A program made the translations under genes and the position numbers. Shown piece after piece: positions 1-8,322 of a DNA stretch of 64,000 nucleotides. Below the pieces are notes generated by a model, which was given only the letters and a program-made list of their open reading frames with translations, was not told where the DNA came from and ran no database searches. Every line of letters begins with the position of its first letter. The stretch's first letter is position 1. The stretch covers positions 32,290 through 96,289 of the forward strand of contig CALINO010000063.1 in the NCBI GenBank assembly GCA_938045295.1, in the 5' to 3' direction. This DNA is from an uncultured Arenicella sp. GTDB lineage: Bacteria > Pseudomonadota > Gammaproteobacteria > Arenicellales > Arenicellaceae.

Positions 1-484
1 AGACGAGCATCGAACGTAAGTCTTTTAAATCAAGAATCATCAAGCCCTGATCATCGGCTATTTTGAAACACGAGTATAAAATTCCGGTTTGTGTGTCGTT
101 TAAATCCAATAAATTTGATAGTAATAAGGGGCCAATTTCACTTACTGTGGTGCGAATCGGGTGTCCTTTTTTACCGAACACATCCCAAAACACCACCGGA
201 TTACCGCTCATTTGGTAGTTTTCTATGCCAATGGTTTCAAGGCGTTCATCAATTTTGGGGTGAGGTTTTGCCTCTTTTCCCACGCCTGAGACATCGCCTT
301 TCACATCAGCCAAAAAGACCGGCACACCGGCTTTAGAGAAGTTCTCAGCTAAAATTTGCAACGTAACGGTTTTTCCTGTTCCAGTGGCGCCAGCAATCAT
401 ACCGTGGCGGTTGGCCATGCTGGCGTCCATGTAAACGGTTTGCGACCCGTTGCCGCCAATCAGGAGTTGGTTGTTATCATTCAT
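1..484 (-). CDS. HerA/YjgR-like (DUF853) ATPase, 5' part only
   Basis: The reading frame opens at an ATG whose first base is 484 on the minus strand and runs off the left edge, so only about 161 N-terminal residues are present. It begins MNDNNQLLIGGNG and has a Walker A motif AGATGTGKT around residues 31-39, followed by FLADVKGDVSG, in which the D-x-K-G-D-x-S-G pattern is typical of the DUF853/YjgR branch of HerA-type helicases. The family consists of cytoplasmic P-loop ATPases of poorly defined role, often called HerA-like helicases or ATP-binding proteins. The Walker B region and C-terminus lie outside the window. It is divergent from the signalling block that starts at 885. Family assignment is fairly sure; function is not known. 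Confidence 0.8.
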   Translation of the reverse strand, partial: MNDNNQLLIGGNGSQTVYMDASMANRHGMIAGATGTGKTVTLQILAENFSKAGVPVFLADVKGDVSGVGKEAKPHPKIDERLETIGIENYQMSGNPVVFWDVFGKKGHPIRTTVSEIGPLLLSNLLDLNDTQTGILYSCFKIADDQGLMILDLKDLRSMLV

Positions 485-884
485 AAGGCGATGTGAAAGT
501 GTGGGTTGTAATCAATTTTATTATGTTTTTGGCTCACTTTAGTGTGAGCGGCTTATTCCGTGCTACTTTTGTTGGTGATTTAAATTGCCAACATGAAATG
601 CCTGAAGTGCTTAAAAACACGCCGTTTTCAGTAAGTTTAAAGCTGAGCGCTATGCATAGCAAACTAAAACTTTGCGCTTGTGCCTCAATGCTTTACGGTT
701 GTAAAAGATGGAGTCAATAATTTGCTTTTTTTTCGAGTAACTTTTACATTGTTGCTATAATCTGAATCAAATCAATATTATAACTCTGTATTAGCAATAA
801 TAAATTCAATAGTAGGCAATGTGTTAACTAGCTATTGCTATAAAGTTGTGTAATTAATCTGGTGTAACCAATCTAAAGGTATCT
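485..884. other. Divergent intergenic region, no convincing gene
   Basis: Four hundred bases separate the minus-strand ATPase and the plus-strand regulator. A 75-codon frame at 493-720 has no ribosome-binding site and a Cys/Met-rich translation resembling no family I know, so I do not call it. The right half is AT-rich and holds the extended -10 promoter given separately. Confidence 0.6.
753..761 (+). promoter_or_regulatory. Extended -10 promoter for the signalling operon
   Basis: TG at 753-754, one base, then TATAAT at 756-761 is a perfect extended -10 element. The region 17-18 bases upstream (around 732-738) has only a poor -35 match, which is common with extended -10 promoters. It would give a leader of about 115 nt before the regulator start at 885. 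No activator site was recognised. Confidence 0.5.
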
Positions 885-1571
885 ATGAGAATCGTAATTT
901 TAGAGGACGATAAAGATCAAGCTGACTTGTTAGTGGCTTGGTTGGAAGAGGCGGGGCACCAGTGCACAGTCTACAGTGACGGAAACGCGTTTATAAGAGC
1001 CTACAATAAAGACAGTTACGATATTGTGTTGCTTGATTGGGAGGTTCCCAATATTACAGGCATTAAAGTGTTAAAGCATTTGCGTGAGCATTTGGATGCA
1101 CTCGTGCCGGTGGTGTTCATTACCCAGCGCGAAGCAGAAGAAGACATGGTTGAGGCTCTTGAAGCCGGTGCGGATGATTATATGGCGAAACCGATTCGTC
1201 ACCTTGAAACCATGGCGCGAGTTAATGCCATTGCTCGCCGAGTAGGCTTTGGCGAAGAAAATACCTCAGATACGTACGAGTTTTCACCATTTACGATAGA
1301 CACCAAAATACGCCAAGTTTTTAAGAATGGTGAACAAGTAGAAATGACGCAAAAAGAATATGAGTTGACGTTATTTTTGTTTAAAAATTTAGGGCGAGTT
1401 ATTTCAAGAGGGCATTTGCTAGAAATGGTATGGGGCACTAGCTCTAAACTTAATACTCGTACTGTTGATACACACATCAGCCGATTGCGCACTAAGCTGG
1501 ATTTAGAAAGCGAGCAAGGCTGGAGACTCACCTCTGTTTACCGTCACGGTTACCGCCTTGAACAGGTGTGA
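885..1571 (+). CDS. OmpR/PhoB-family response regulator
   Basis: A 228-residue two-domain regulator. The N-terminal receiver has the acidic pair E7-D8-D9, phospho-acceptor Asp51 in the motif LLDWEVP and Lys102 in MAKP. The C-terminal winged-helix (Trans_reg_C) domain spans about 130-225 and ends RTVDTHISRLRTKL...YRHGYRLE, the usual recognition-helix and wing pattern. AAAGG lies 7 nt before the ATG. It is the first gene of a co-directional block (28 nt to the coiled-coil gene) that also holds a hybrid kinase and an Hpt protein, so it is probably the output of that phosphorelay. The partner is inferred from position, not shown. The target genes cannot be told. Confidence 0.92.
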   Translation: MRIVILEDDKDQADLLVAWLEEAGHQCTVYSDGNAFIRAYNKDSYDIVLLDWEVPNITGIKVLKHLREHLDALVPVVFITQREAEEDMVEALEAGADDYMAKPIRHLETMARVNAIARRVGFGEENTSDTYEFSPFTIDTKIRQVFKNGEQVEMTQKEYELTLFLFKNLGRVISRGHLLEMVWGTSSKLNTRTVDTHISRLRTKLDLESEQGWRLTSVYRHGYRLEQV

Positions 1572-1599
1572 TTTACTAAACACCCAGGAGACACTTTAA

Positions 1600-2148
1600 A
1601 TGTCAGACTCAAAGAGCTCAAATAAAAAGAAATCAGCTGAAATCATTAATCCCGGCTTGGGGGACATCGAAAAGGTAAGAGACATACTTTTCGGTAAATA
1701 CGTTTCCAGCTTTGAAGAACGCTTTGCATTGCTTGAAAAGCGATTAGAAGCCGACGTGGAGTCTCTTAAAGAGAGACTGAACAGCAAAATTGAATCATTT
1801 GATGATGCGGTAAATCAATCACTTAAACGCTTGGATGATCAGTTAGAGCAAGAAAAAGTGAATCGTGACAGCGAACTACGTTCATTACAAAATGCCATGT
1901 CTGAAGCGCAAACCGCGTTGCAACACGCAATTAACGTTATGGAAGACCAGGCTAATCAAGATTTGGCATCAGTGCGAGCGTCTATCGAAGAAAGCCATCA
2001 AGAGTTGTTGGATCAAACGCTGTCAGTACAAGCGACCTTGGTCGGCGAGATAGAAGCACAAAAGCAAGAGCTTTCTGGCGATAAAGTCAGTCGTCAGGCC
2101 TTGGCATTAATGTTGGACGAAGTTGCCGTTAAGTTGCGTACCAGCTAG
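1600..2148 (+). CDS. Coiled-coil protein of the GTPase/phosphorelay block
   Basis: 182 residues, no signal peptide or membrane segment. After a Lys/Ser-rich start comes a short conserved-looking stretch IEKVRDILFGKYVSSFEERF (about residues 23-42), then nearly continuous heptad-like helix rich in Glu, Gln, Lys and Leu (about 40-165). I recall the pattern V/I-R-D-I-L-F-G...E-x-R-F from small coiled-coil proteins encoded beside OmpA-like membrane proteins and small GTPases in other bacteria, but no function is established. AGGAGA precedes the ATG. It probably acts as a cytoplasmic scaffold or partner of the following membrane protein; this is inference from context. Confidence 0.8.
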   Translation: MSDSKSSNKKKSAEIINPGLGDIEKVRDILFGKYVSSFEERFALLEKRLEADVESLKERLNSKIESFDDAVNQSLKRLDDQLEQEKVNRDSELRSLQNAMSEAQTALQHAINVMEDQANQDLASVRASIEESHQELLDQTLSVQATLVGEIEAQKQELSGDKVSRQALALMLDEVAVKLRTS

Positions 2149-2204
2149 CAGCATTTGAGGCTGGCTGTACCCTGACTACTAAAATTTAGAGAGCACTGTC
2201 GCTG

Positions 2205-3725
2205 ATGACCCAACTCGATGAACTACGACAAATAATTGTTGGTGACAATTCTGAGCAAATAGCAGAATTAAAAAACCGCATTGAAGACGTTGAAAAGCGT
2301 ACTCACGATGTGGCCGAAGTGTTGTCGCCAGCGATTGAAAAAGAAGTTCGTTCAGGTAACCCAAGTTTATCTAAATCACTGCAAAAACCAGTGTCAGAAG
2401 GCTTAAAGCGAGCCATTCGAGCTGAGCCCGAAGAATACGCAGAAATACTATACCCAGTAATGGCTCCGTCCATTCGAAGAGCCATTGCACAGGCCATCAG
2501 TTCTATGATGGTGACCATCAATCGCACCATTGAGTCAGCCACCACAGTGCAAGGCTTAAGCCTGCGTTATCAAGCGATTAGAACAGGGGTGCCATACGCT
2601 GAATTGGCACTCAGAAGAACACTGCTGTATCGCGTTGAGCATGTCTACTTAATTCACCGAGATACGGGTGTTCCCATTTCAACCGTGCATGCGAATGACA
2701 CGGGTTTTCTGGACAGCGATGCAGTAAGTGGCATGTTCTCGGCTATTCAAAGTTTTGTTCAAGACTCTTTTTCTGTAGACGATTCCAGCCGGTTGACCAA
2801 CTTAAAAGTGGGCGATCATAATGTGTGGGTTGTGCACGGCGCTAACGCTATGTTGGCGTGTGTTATCCGAGGCGATGCCCCTGAGTCATTAAAAACCGAG
2901 CTTAATGACGCATTAGATGGCATTCGCAGTCATTACGGTAATGAAATTATCAGTTTTGACGGTGATGTGTCGGTCTTCTCAGGTGTGGATTCGCACTTAA
3001 GCCCATTATTACTCAGCGAGTTAAAAACATCCGAAGCTTTAGGGGTAACGCCAGGTAACCTTGGTGCGAGTTTATTTAAAGTCGGCTTGTTTATCTTACT
3101 GTTACTGACCGGTTGTTATTTTGCTTGGCAGTGGTGGTTGGCAAGGTCGGATGTGAATACGGTAGAGTATTTATTGCGCAACACGCCAGGAATAGCGGCA
3201 ACCAATGTGTATTGGCGAGACGGCACGCTGGTGGTGCAAGGGTTGCAAGACCCCGATGCAAAAATTCCATTCAATAGCCTAGAACAATACGGCATTGATT
3301 TGAATATGATTGAATTTGATACCATTCCTTTCAGGTCGCTTGAAGTGGATATGGAAATACAGCGTTTTGAAGACGAGCTAAATCTACCCAGTGGCGTTAG
3401 CCTTTCTGAGATAAACGGTGAAATACACTTAGCCGGTTACGCGCCCATTAAATGGCTGCTTAAAAATGACCTTAGAATCCGGCAGTTGGCCGCTGACCGA
3501 CGTTTATCCATTGTTGCTCTGAGTGCCAGTTCGGCCTCCGTGACTGAAATGTTGAATGTGTTTTTTAAGCCACAGGCACTGCAAAAGCTAAGTTGGTCTG
3601 TGGTGAAAACCAGTCGTGCCAGAGAAGTGGTGATTCAAGGGCAGATGAAGGCCGCTGATTTAGCCATTATGAAGGGCTTGTTTGCCAATAATAACTGGAT
3701 AAAAATTGCCGTAACCGAATATTAA
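2205..3725 (+). CDS. One-pass membrane protein with longin/roadblock-like cytoplasmic domain
   Basis: 506 residues. Residues 1-50 are a charged helical start (LDELRQIIVG...). Residues 75-140 contain YPVMAPSIRRAI and LSLRYQAIRTGVPYAELALRRTLLYRVEHVYLIHR. About 141-265 alternates strands and helices (VYLIHRDTGVPIS, VSGMFSAIQSFVQDSF, VWVVHGANAMLACVIRG) in a way that resembles longin/roadblock sensor domains. A single membrane helix lies at about 291-313; the remaining 190 residues should be periplasmic and have BON-like stretches (VYWRDGTLVVQGL). I recall the same N-terminal architecture in large OmpA-type proteins of other phyla, but here I see no OmpA peptidoglycan-binding motif. Roadblock/longin domains regulate Ras-like GTPases, and the next gene, 15 nt downstream, is one. 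The fold call is by eye. Confidence 0.72.
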   Translation: MTQLDELRQIIVGDNSEQIAELKNRIEDVEKRTHDVAEVLSPAIEKEVRSGNPSLSKSLQKPVSEGLKRAIRAEPEEYAEILYPVMAPSIRRAIAQAISSMMVTINRTIESATTVQGLSLRYQAIRTGVPYAELALRRTLLYRVEHVYLIHRDTGVPISTVHANDTGFLDSDAVSGMFSAIQSFVQDSFSVDDSSRLTNLKVGDHNVWVVHGANAMLACVIRGDAPESLKTELNDALDGIRSHYGNEIISFDGDVSVFSGVDSHLSPLLLSELKTSEALGVTPGNLGASLFKVGLFILLLLTGCYFAWQWWLARSDVNTVEYLLRNTPGIAATNVYWRDGTLVVQGLQDPDAKIPFNSLEQYGIDLNMIEFDTIPFRSLEVDMEIQRFEDELNLPSGVSLSEINGEIHLAGYAPIKWLLKNDLRIRQLAADRRLSIVALSASSASVTEMLNVFFKPQALQKLSWSVVKTSRAREVVIQGQMKAADLAIMKGLFANNNWIKIAVTEY

Positions 3726-3740
3726 TAGCGTAATTGTTGA

Positions 3741-4223
3741 ATGAAAAAGAAGAAAATATGCATGGTTGGTGACTTTTCCGTGGGCAAAACCAGTCTTACG
3801 CAAAAATTTGTTAACAATGTATTTTCCGATAAGTATCTCACTACAATCGGAGTTAAGATTGATACGGTTGAAGTTGACGATACCAAGTTGATTATTTGGG
3901 ATGTGGCGGGGCGAGATTCGTTGTCCCCTGTTAATGTTAGCTATTTGGTTGGGGCTGCTGGGGTTGTTCTTGTTGCCGACGGCACTCGCCCGAGTACGGT
4001 AGAAAACCTATTTGACATATGGTCTAGTGTCGAGAAGCGCATAGGCGATGTGCCTTGTGTGGTTGCCTTAAATAAAGCGGATTTAAGCGATGGCTGGTCT
4101 GTTAGTGAAGAAACTGTAAATAGCCTTCATGACCGTGGTTGGGAAATCTTTAAAACCAGTGCAAAACAAGGTGATGAAGTCGGCACATTGTTTGAAACTT
4201 TGGCAAGAAAAATAAACGATTAA
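3741..4223 (+). CDS. Rab/Ras-like small GTPase
   Basis: 160 residues, a single compact GTPase domain. P-loop GDFSVGKT (10-17), switch I TTIG (34-37), G3 motif WDVAGRD (53-59), G4 NKAD (111-114), G5 TSAK (139-142): this is the order and spacing of eukaryotic Rab proteins and of bacterial Rab-like proteins. There is no C-terminal cysteine for prenylation. Two features are odd: the position of the catalytic Gln of Ras/Rab (after DxAG) is Arg58, and the P-loop has Phe-Ser where Ras has Gly12-Gly13, so intrinsic hydrolysis may be low or depend on a partner. It lies between a roadblock-like membrane protein and a hybrid kinase, suggesting a GTP-dependent switch in that pathway. Family is sure, role unknown. 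Confidence 0.9.
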   Translation: MKKKKICMVGDFSVGKTSLTQKFVNNVFSDKYLTTIGVKIDTVEVDDTKLIIWDVAGRDSLSPVNVSYLVGAAGVVLVADGTRPSTVENLFDIWSSVEKRIGDVPCVVALNKADLSDGWSVSEETVNSLHDRGWEIFKTSAKQGDEVGTLFETLARKIND

Positions 4224-4323
4224 CTCTTATTTCTAACTTGAAATTCATTGGATAGGAACTGAGGTAAATATAACGGTAGGCCTGTTTCAATGAGCGAGGC
4301 TTGTCTAACTGCGAATTTTTTAA

Positions 4324-5907
4324 GTGTCTGAAAATACTGGTAAAAATTTAAATAATAACGATTCTCTTAAGAGAATTAACGAAGAGCTGTTTCGTAAGCT
4401 TCAGCTTGCGTATTTTTCTGTTGATTCAAAGATGAAGGTGTGTGATGCCTCAAAAAACCTTGTTAACTATGGTTTTCCGGAGTTGAAAAAAGGCCAGTCC
4501 GTTGAAGATAAAATTGATTTCATGATTGGTATGGATGCTGATACTGAGCTAGAGCTCCCTGTTGTTAGCAGCCCCTCAGGCATACCGGTGAGTGTTAATC
4601 TCATGCCCAGCAACGATAAATTAACGGTGCTTATTTCAAATGCTGAACGATCTACCGAACAGCATCGAATGTTGCAACAAGCCGCTAATGAAAACGAGCT
4701 TCTTGCTGAAAAGCAAAAGAAATTGATGGCTCGGTTAGAGCAAGCATCAAAAGAACTGGAAGACAAAAATCAACAATTAGAAGAAGCCGCCAGGCTGCAA
4801 ACCAGTTTTATTTCTGGGGTGTCGCACGAATTCAGAACGCCGTTGACTTCCATCATCGGATACACCAATTTAGTGCAACAAGACTTGTCTAAAATGAGCG
4901 AAGAAATTGCTCCTAGAATAGTCAAACAAGACAATGAGCAATATTTAAATGCAGTGCAGCGTTCGAGTAAGCATTTGTTATCGTTAGTTGAAAACCTGTT
5001 GGATCATGGCAAGCTGGATTCTGAAGAAATTGTAGTGAACCCCAAAAAGACCAATTTGGACGAGTTGTTTAATGACGTCAGTTTGCTTTTATCACCCTTG
5101 AGTGAAACTAAAAATATTGAATTAAACGTCAACCTCGATGCGCCTAAAGGCGTTGATGTGGTGATTGATGACAGCCGTCTAAGGCAGTGCCTTATCAACT
5201 TAGTGGGTAATGCCATTAAATTTACCGATATTGGCAGCGTCAATCTTGATGCCAAACTCGACGGTGACGAGCTAAACGTGGTTGTGCGAGATTCCGGTAT
5301 TGGTATTGGCCGCGAAGAAATGGAAAAAATCAGGCTGCCGTTTTATCAAGTTGCCGATACAGGCAAGGTGGGCACAGGCCTGGGTTTAACGATTACCGAG
5401 CGCATTGTGTCTTTAATGGGGGGCAGCTTAAGCATTGAATCGCAACTGGGCGAGGGCACTAGCGTGCATTTGACTATGCCGGCTCCGAAAATAGAGCGTG
5501 AAATATTCAGTGCTGAAATGGGGGCGTTGCCGACCGTATCAAAACTGAAGGTGCTGGTCGCTGAAGACGACTCTTTTATTGCTGACTTGGTTGTTGTCAT
5601 GCTGCAAGAAAAAGGAATAGATGTGACCTGCGTTGCTAATGGCGCATTGGCGGTTGAAATGCTGCAAACAAAATCATTTGATTTGGTATTAATGGACATT
5701 CACATGCCGATCATGGGCGGCTATCAAGCCATTGAAAAACTCAATCAGCTTGGTAATTCAGCGCCCATTGTTGTGATGAGTGCTTCTGCAACGGAATCGG
5801 ATCAAGAAAGAGCGGCTCAACTGGGGTGCGCGGCATACTTAGTGAAGCCGGTTGATGTTGAAGAAATTATTTCCATTGCTCATACCGTTACATCCCCGCA
5901 ACAATAA
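4324..5907 (+). CDS. Hybrid sensor histidine kinase (HisKA-HATPase-REC)
   Basis: 527 residues with a GTG start at 4324. About 20-108 is a PAS-like sensor region without membrane segments, followed by a coiled coil (110-158). HisKA carries His168 in SGVSHEFRTPLTS. The ATPase domain has the N-box LINLVGNAIKFTD, G1 DSGIGIG and G2 GTGLGLTI. A C-terminal receiver has EDD and phospho-acceptor Asp458 in LMDIHMP. The protein is therefore a soluble hybrid kinase needing an Hpt intermediate, and one is encoded next. It follows the GTPase gene by 100 nt. A cytoplasmic kinase beside a small GTPase suggests that it reads GTPase or membrane-protein state; the stimulus cannot be seen. Confidence 0.92.
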   Translation: MSENTGKNLNNNDSLKRINEELFRKLQLAYFSVDSKMKVCDASKNLVNYGFPELKKGQSVEDKIDFMIGMDADTELELPVVSSPSGIPVSVNLMPSNDKLTVLISNAERSTEQHRMLQQAANENELLAEKQKKLMARLEQASKELEDKNQQLEEAARLQTSFISGVSHEFRTPLTSIIGYTNLVQQDLSKMSEEIAPRIVKQDNEQYLNAVQRSSKHLLSLVENLLDHGKLDSEEIVVNPKKTNLDELFNDVSLLLSPLSETKNIELNVNLDAPKGVDVVIDDSRLRQCLINLVGNAIKFTDIGSVNLDAKLDGDELNVVVRDSGIGIGREEMEKIRLPFYQVADTGKVGTGLGLTITERIVSLMGGSLSIESQLGEGTSVHLTMPAPKIEREIFSAEMGALPTVSKLKVLVAEDDSFIADLVVVMLQEKGIDVTCVANGALAVEMLQTKSFDLVLMDIHMPIMGGYQAIEKLNQLGNSAPIVVMSASATESDQERAAQLGCAAYLVKPVDVEEIISIAHTVTSPQQ

Positions 5908-5969
5908 ACTGAAGCTCATACGCTCAGGCACAGTTAAAATTATTAAAAATGTCTTTAGGAAATGGATCA

Positions 5970-6257
5970 ATGAGTACAGACTCACCTCAAGTTCAGGCGC
6001 TTAAAGAGCGCTACAAAGAAAGCTTTCAAGAAAAACTCACCGTCGTTCAAAGCATGCTTGACGATATGGGACGTATGGAAGACTTTACGTCAATACGAGA
6101 AGAGCTGCATAAGCTTGCTGGCTCTTCTGGCATGTACGGTTACAGCGATATTTCCGGCGCATGCCGCAGCGCTATCGAATGCATTGATGACGACCACGAA
6201 AGTGGGTTGGCCATGTTCCTTAGTCACTTAATTGGTTTGCTTGAGCAGCAGGTATAG
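5970..6257 (+). CDS. Histidine phosphotransfer (Hpt) protein
   Basis: 95 residues from the chosen ATG at 5970, which has AGGA at 5957-5960 at good spacing; an in-frame ATG at 5949 lacks such a site. The Hpt signature is REELHKLAGSSGMYGY with the phospho-accepting His at residue 47, followed by a second helix SGACRSAIECI. It probably passes phosphate from the receiver of the preceding hybrid kinase to the OmpR-type regulator at 885, completing a His-Asp-His-Asp relay in one block. Monodomain Hpt proteins are cytoplasmic. The pairing is inferred from adjacency. Confidence 0.88.
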   Translation: MSTDSPQVQALKERYKESFQEKLTVVQSMLDDMGRMEDFTSIREELHKLAGSSGMYGYSDISGACRSAIECIDDDHESGLAMFLSHLIGLLEQQV

Positions 6258-6305
6258 GGCTAAACTGTTCTAAATTCACACACGTTATGTACGTAAGAGG
6301 GCAAT

Positions 6306-7151
6306 ATGCGTTGGAGAGGAAGGCGTCAAAGTAGAAATGTAGAAGACCGCAGGGGGCAGCGCTTTATTCGCAGCAAAAAGGGCGCTGGTGGTGGCGCCAT
6401 GATCTTATTGTTGCTGGCCGGTTTGTTCTTTGGTGAAGACGTACAGCGTATTTTGTCATTCTTTGTTGGTTCTGGTGGTCAGCAAGTTCAACAATCGTCT
6501 CGTTCTCCACAGCAAGTGGCGGCTAACGACGCTAATAAGCAATTTGTAAGTACCATCTTGGCTGAAACAGAAGATACCTGGAATGCCATATTTGCTCAAT
6601 CAGGTGTGCAGTATCAAGCACCTAAATTAGTATTGTATGAAGGTCAAACGTCTACGGCGTGTGGTGTTGGGCAGGCCGCTTCAGGCCCATTTTATTGCCC
6701 AGGCGACTATAAAATTTACATCGACTTAAGTTTCATGAACGAATTGAAGCGCATGGGCGCGCCGGGTGATTTTGCCTTTGCCTATGTGATTGCGCATGAG
6801 GTTGGTCATCACGTGCAAAACTTAATCGGTGTGGCAAAAGACGTTAGGCAAAAACAAGCACGTGCCAATAAAGCCACGGCGAATGCTTTGTCAGTGAAAA
6901 TGGAATTGCAAGCGGATTGCTTAGCAGGTATTTGGATTAATCACACCGAACGCCGAAATTCTATTTTAGAGCAAGGTGATATTGAAGAGGGCTTCGCTGC
7001 TGCTGCCGCAGTAGGCGATGATAAAATCATGTCGCGCGCGGGTATGGCGCCGCGCCGAGAAAATTTCACCCATGGCAGTTCTAAAGAACGCATGTATTGG
7101 TTTCAGCAAGGTATGAAATCGGGCTCAATTGATAATTGCCAAACGCTGTGA
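6306..7151 (+). CDS. ypfJ: YpfJ-type neutral zinc metallopeptidase
   Basis: 281 residues, the usual length for the family. The cytoplasmic start MRWRGRRQSRNVEDRRG is characteristic, followed by one membrane helix at about 35-55 and a long periplasmic domain. The zinc site is HEVGHH beginning at His164, with a downstream ELQADCLAGIW segment supplying the third ligand region. AGAGGG precedes the ATG. The protein is predicted to be a membrane-anchored putative protease of unknown substrate. It sits 48 nt after the Hpt gene in the same direction but is a widespread house gene, so a role in the signalling block is not implied. Confidence 0.93.
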   Translation: MRWRGRRQSRNVEDRRGQRFIRSKKGAGGGAMILLLLAGLFFGEDVQRILSFFVGSGGQQVQQSSRSPQQVAANDANKQFVSTILAETEDTWNAIFAQSGVQYQAPKLVLYEGQTSTACGVGQAASGPFYCPGDYKIYIDLSFMNELKRMGAPGDFAFAYVIAHEVGHHVQNLIGVAKDVRQKQARANKATANALSVKMELQADCLAGIWINHTERRNSILEQGDIEEGFAAAAAVGDDKIMSRAGMAPRRENFTHGSSKERMYWFQQGMKSGSIDNCQTL

Positions 7152-7276
7152 TGGCTCAAACGCCGTGATGGTTAACGGCAATGATTAAGATGTGCAAACG
7201 TTAGTTACGCGCCTGATATTCACTTTTCGCCACTGGCCTATTCGCGTCGCTTCGAGTCAGTACCGCTTTATTATTA

Positions 7277-7315
7277 CAGCCAATTGCTAAATTTGATTAG
7301 CAATTGGCTGTTTTT
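7277..7315 (+). terminator. Intrinsic terminator after ypfJ
   Basis: Perfect 14-bp inverted repeat (7277-7290 with 7297-7310), six-base loop ATTTGA, then a T-rich tail. It closes the 885-7151 transcript and faces the end of the convergent ygfZ gene. Confidence 0.9.
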
Positions 7316-7323
7316 ATTATGGG

Positions 7324-8211
7324 TCAGTCAGTAACTAAAGAATAAGGCTGCGTGTCTGCTATTTGAACTTCGATGCCTGATTCCGTGAATAAGCCATTAT
7401 TGACATTATCTAAGCGTAAAACAGCACTGAGGTAAGGGCTGTCATTAACCGCATTGGCGATATTGCCAACGGTTTTACCATTGCTGTCTATGATTTTTTC
7501 CGCAATGAGTTCACTTATATTGGATGTGTCTGTGTCATTGTTTATTTGGCAAACGAATGAACGCTGTTTCAGTTTGCCCAAATAACGCATTCTGGCAATG
7601 ATTTCTTGGCCGGTGTAGCACCCTTTTTTAAAGTTGATGCCGTTTACCAGGTCCATGTTAAGCATTTGAGGAATGAACATCTCTGAGCTCTTGGCGGTGA
7701 CTCGGGGTAAGGCGGCTAGTACGTCGGCTTCGATCCAACGCTCGTGCTCTGTTGTGTTTTCCAATTTTGATGTGGAGGCAAAATCCACAATTAAATACCG
7801 TTCGCCGAAATCTAATACATGTTGTTGTTCGCCTACATTTGCGTAATATGGCGCACCGTTATCATTAGACGTGAAGTTGGGGGCGGCGGTGAGCGTTGCC
7901 TCAATATCAAAAGCGCCCAACATTTGAGCATCCAGCTCTTCAAAAATCACATCGCTGCGCATCACGTACATTCTTAGGCGCTTTATTACTGCGTCAGTCA
8001 CGGACTGGTCAATTAACAGGTACAGGTCAGTGTCATCAGACCAGGTTATAAACGTTGCCAGCGCGCGACCTTTTGGCGTGCAATAGGCATTGTATTGCCA
8101 ATTGTTATCCAGTTGGGTGATGTCGTTACTGAGTTGGCCTTGTAAGAAGCTTTTGGCGTCATTGCCGGTGACTTTGAATGCGCGTAAATGAATTAAGTTT
8201 TCTAGTGCCAT
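7324..8211 (-). CDS. ygfZ: YgfZ tetrahydrofolate-binding iron-sulfur repair/tRNA-modification factor
   Basis: 295 residues of the GcvT-like folate-binding family. The diagnostic motif KGCYTGQE, containing the conserved cysteine, is followed by IIARMRYLGKLKQR. In E. coli YgfZ uses folate and supports assembly or repair of certain Fe-S enzymes, including the tRNA-modifying enzyme MiaB. The gene points away from the succinate dehydrogenase cluster and its start is 111 bp from the SDHAF4-type gene. Given the nearby Fe-S enzyme SdhB and two SDH assembly factors, the location may be functional. Confidence 0.93.
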   Translation of the reverse strand: MALENLIHLRAFKVTGNDAKSFLQGQLSNDITQLDNNWQYNAYCTPKGRALATFITWSDDTDLYLLIDQSVTDAVIKRLRMYVMRSDVIFEELDAQMLGAFDIEATLTAAPNFTSNDNGAPYYANVGEQQHVLDFGERYLIVDFASTSKLENTTEHERWIEADVLAALPRVTAKSSEMFIPQMLNMDLVNGINFKKGCYTGQEIIARMRYLGKLKQRSFVCQINNDTDTSNISELIAEKIIDSNGKTVGNIANAVNDSPYLSAVLRLDNVNNGLFTESGIEVQIADTQPYSLVTD

Positions 8212-8322
8212 GGCTGAATATGATGTAGTACACCTGTGAATATGTTGCAGTTGCGCATGCTATCATCGCCTAACTCAAAAAGCATGTCGATTGATGTGTG
8301 AATCTAAACCGTTACTGATGTT

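Noticed and set aside
493..720. 75-codon ORF downstream of the divergent ATPase start
   Set aside because: No ribosome-binding site, unusual composition and no recognisable family; more likely a chance frame in an intergenic region.
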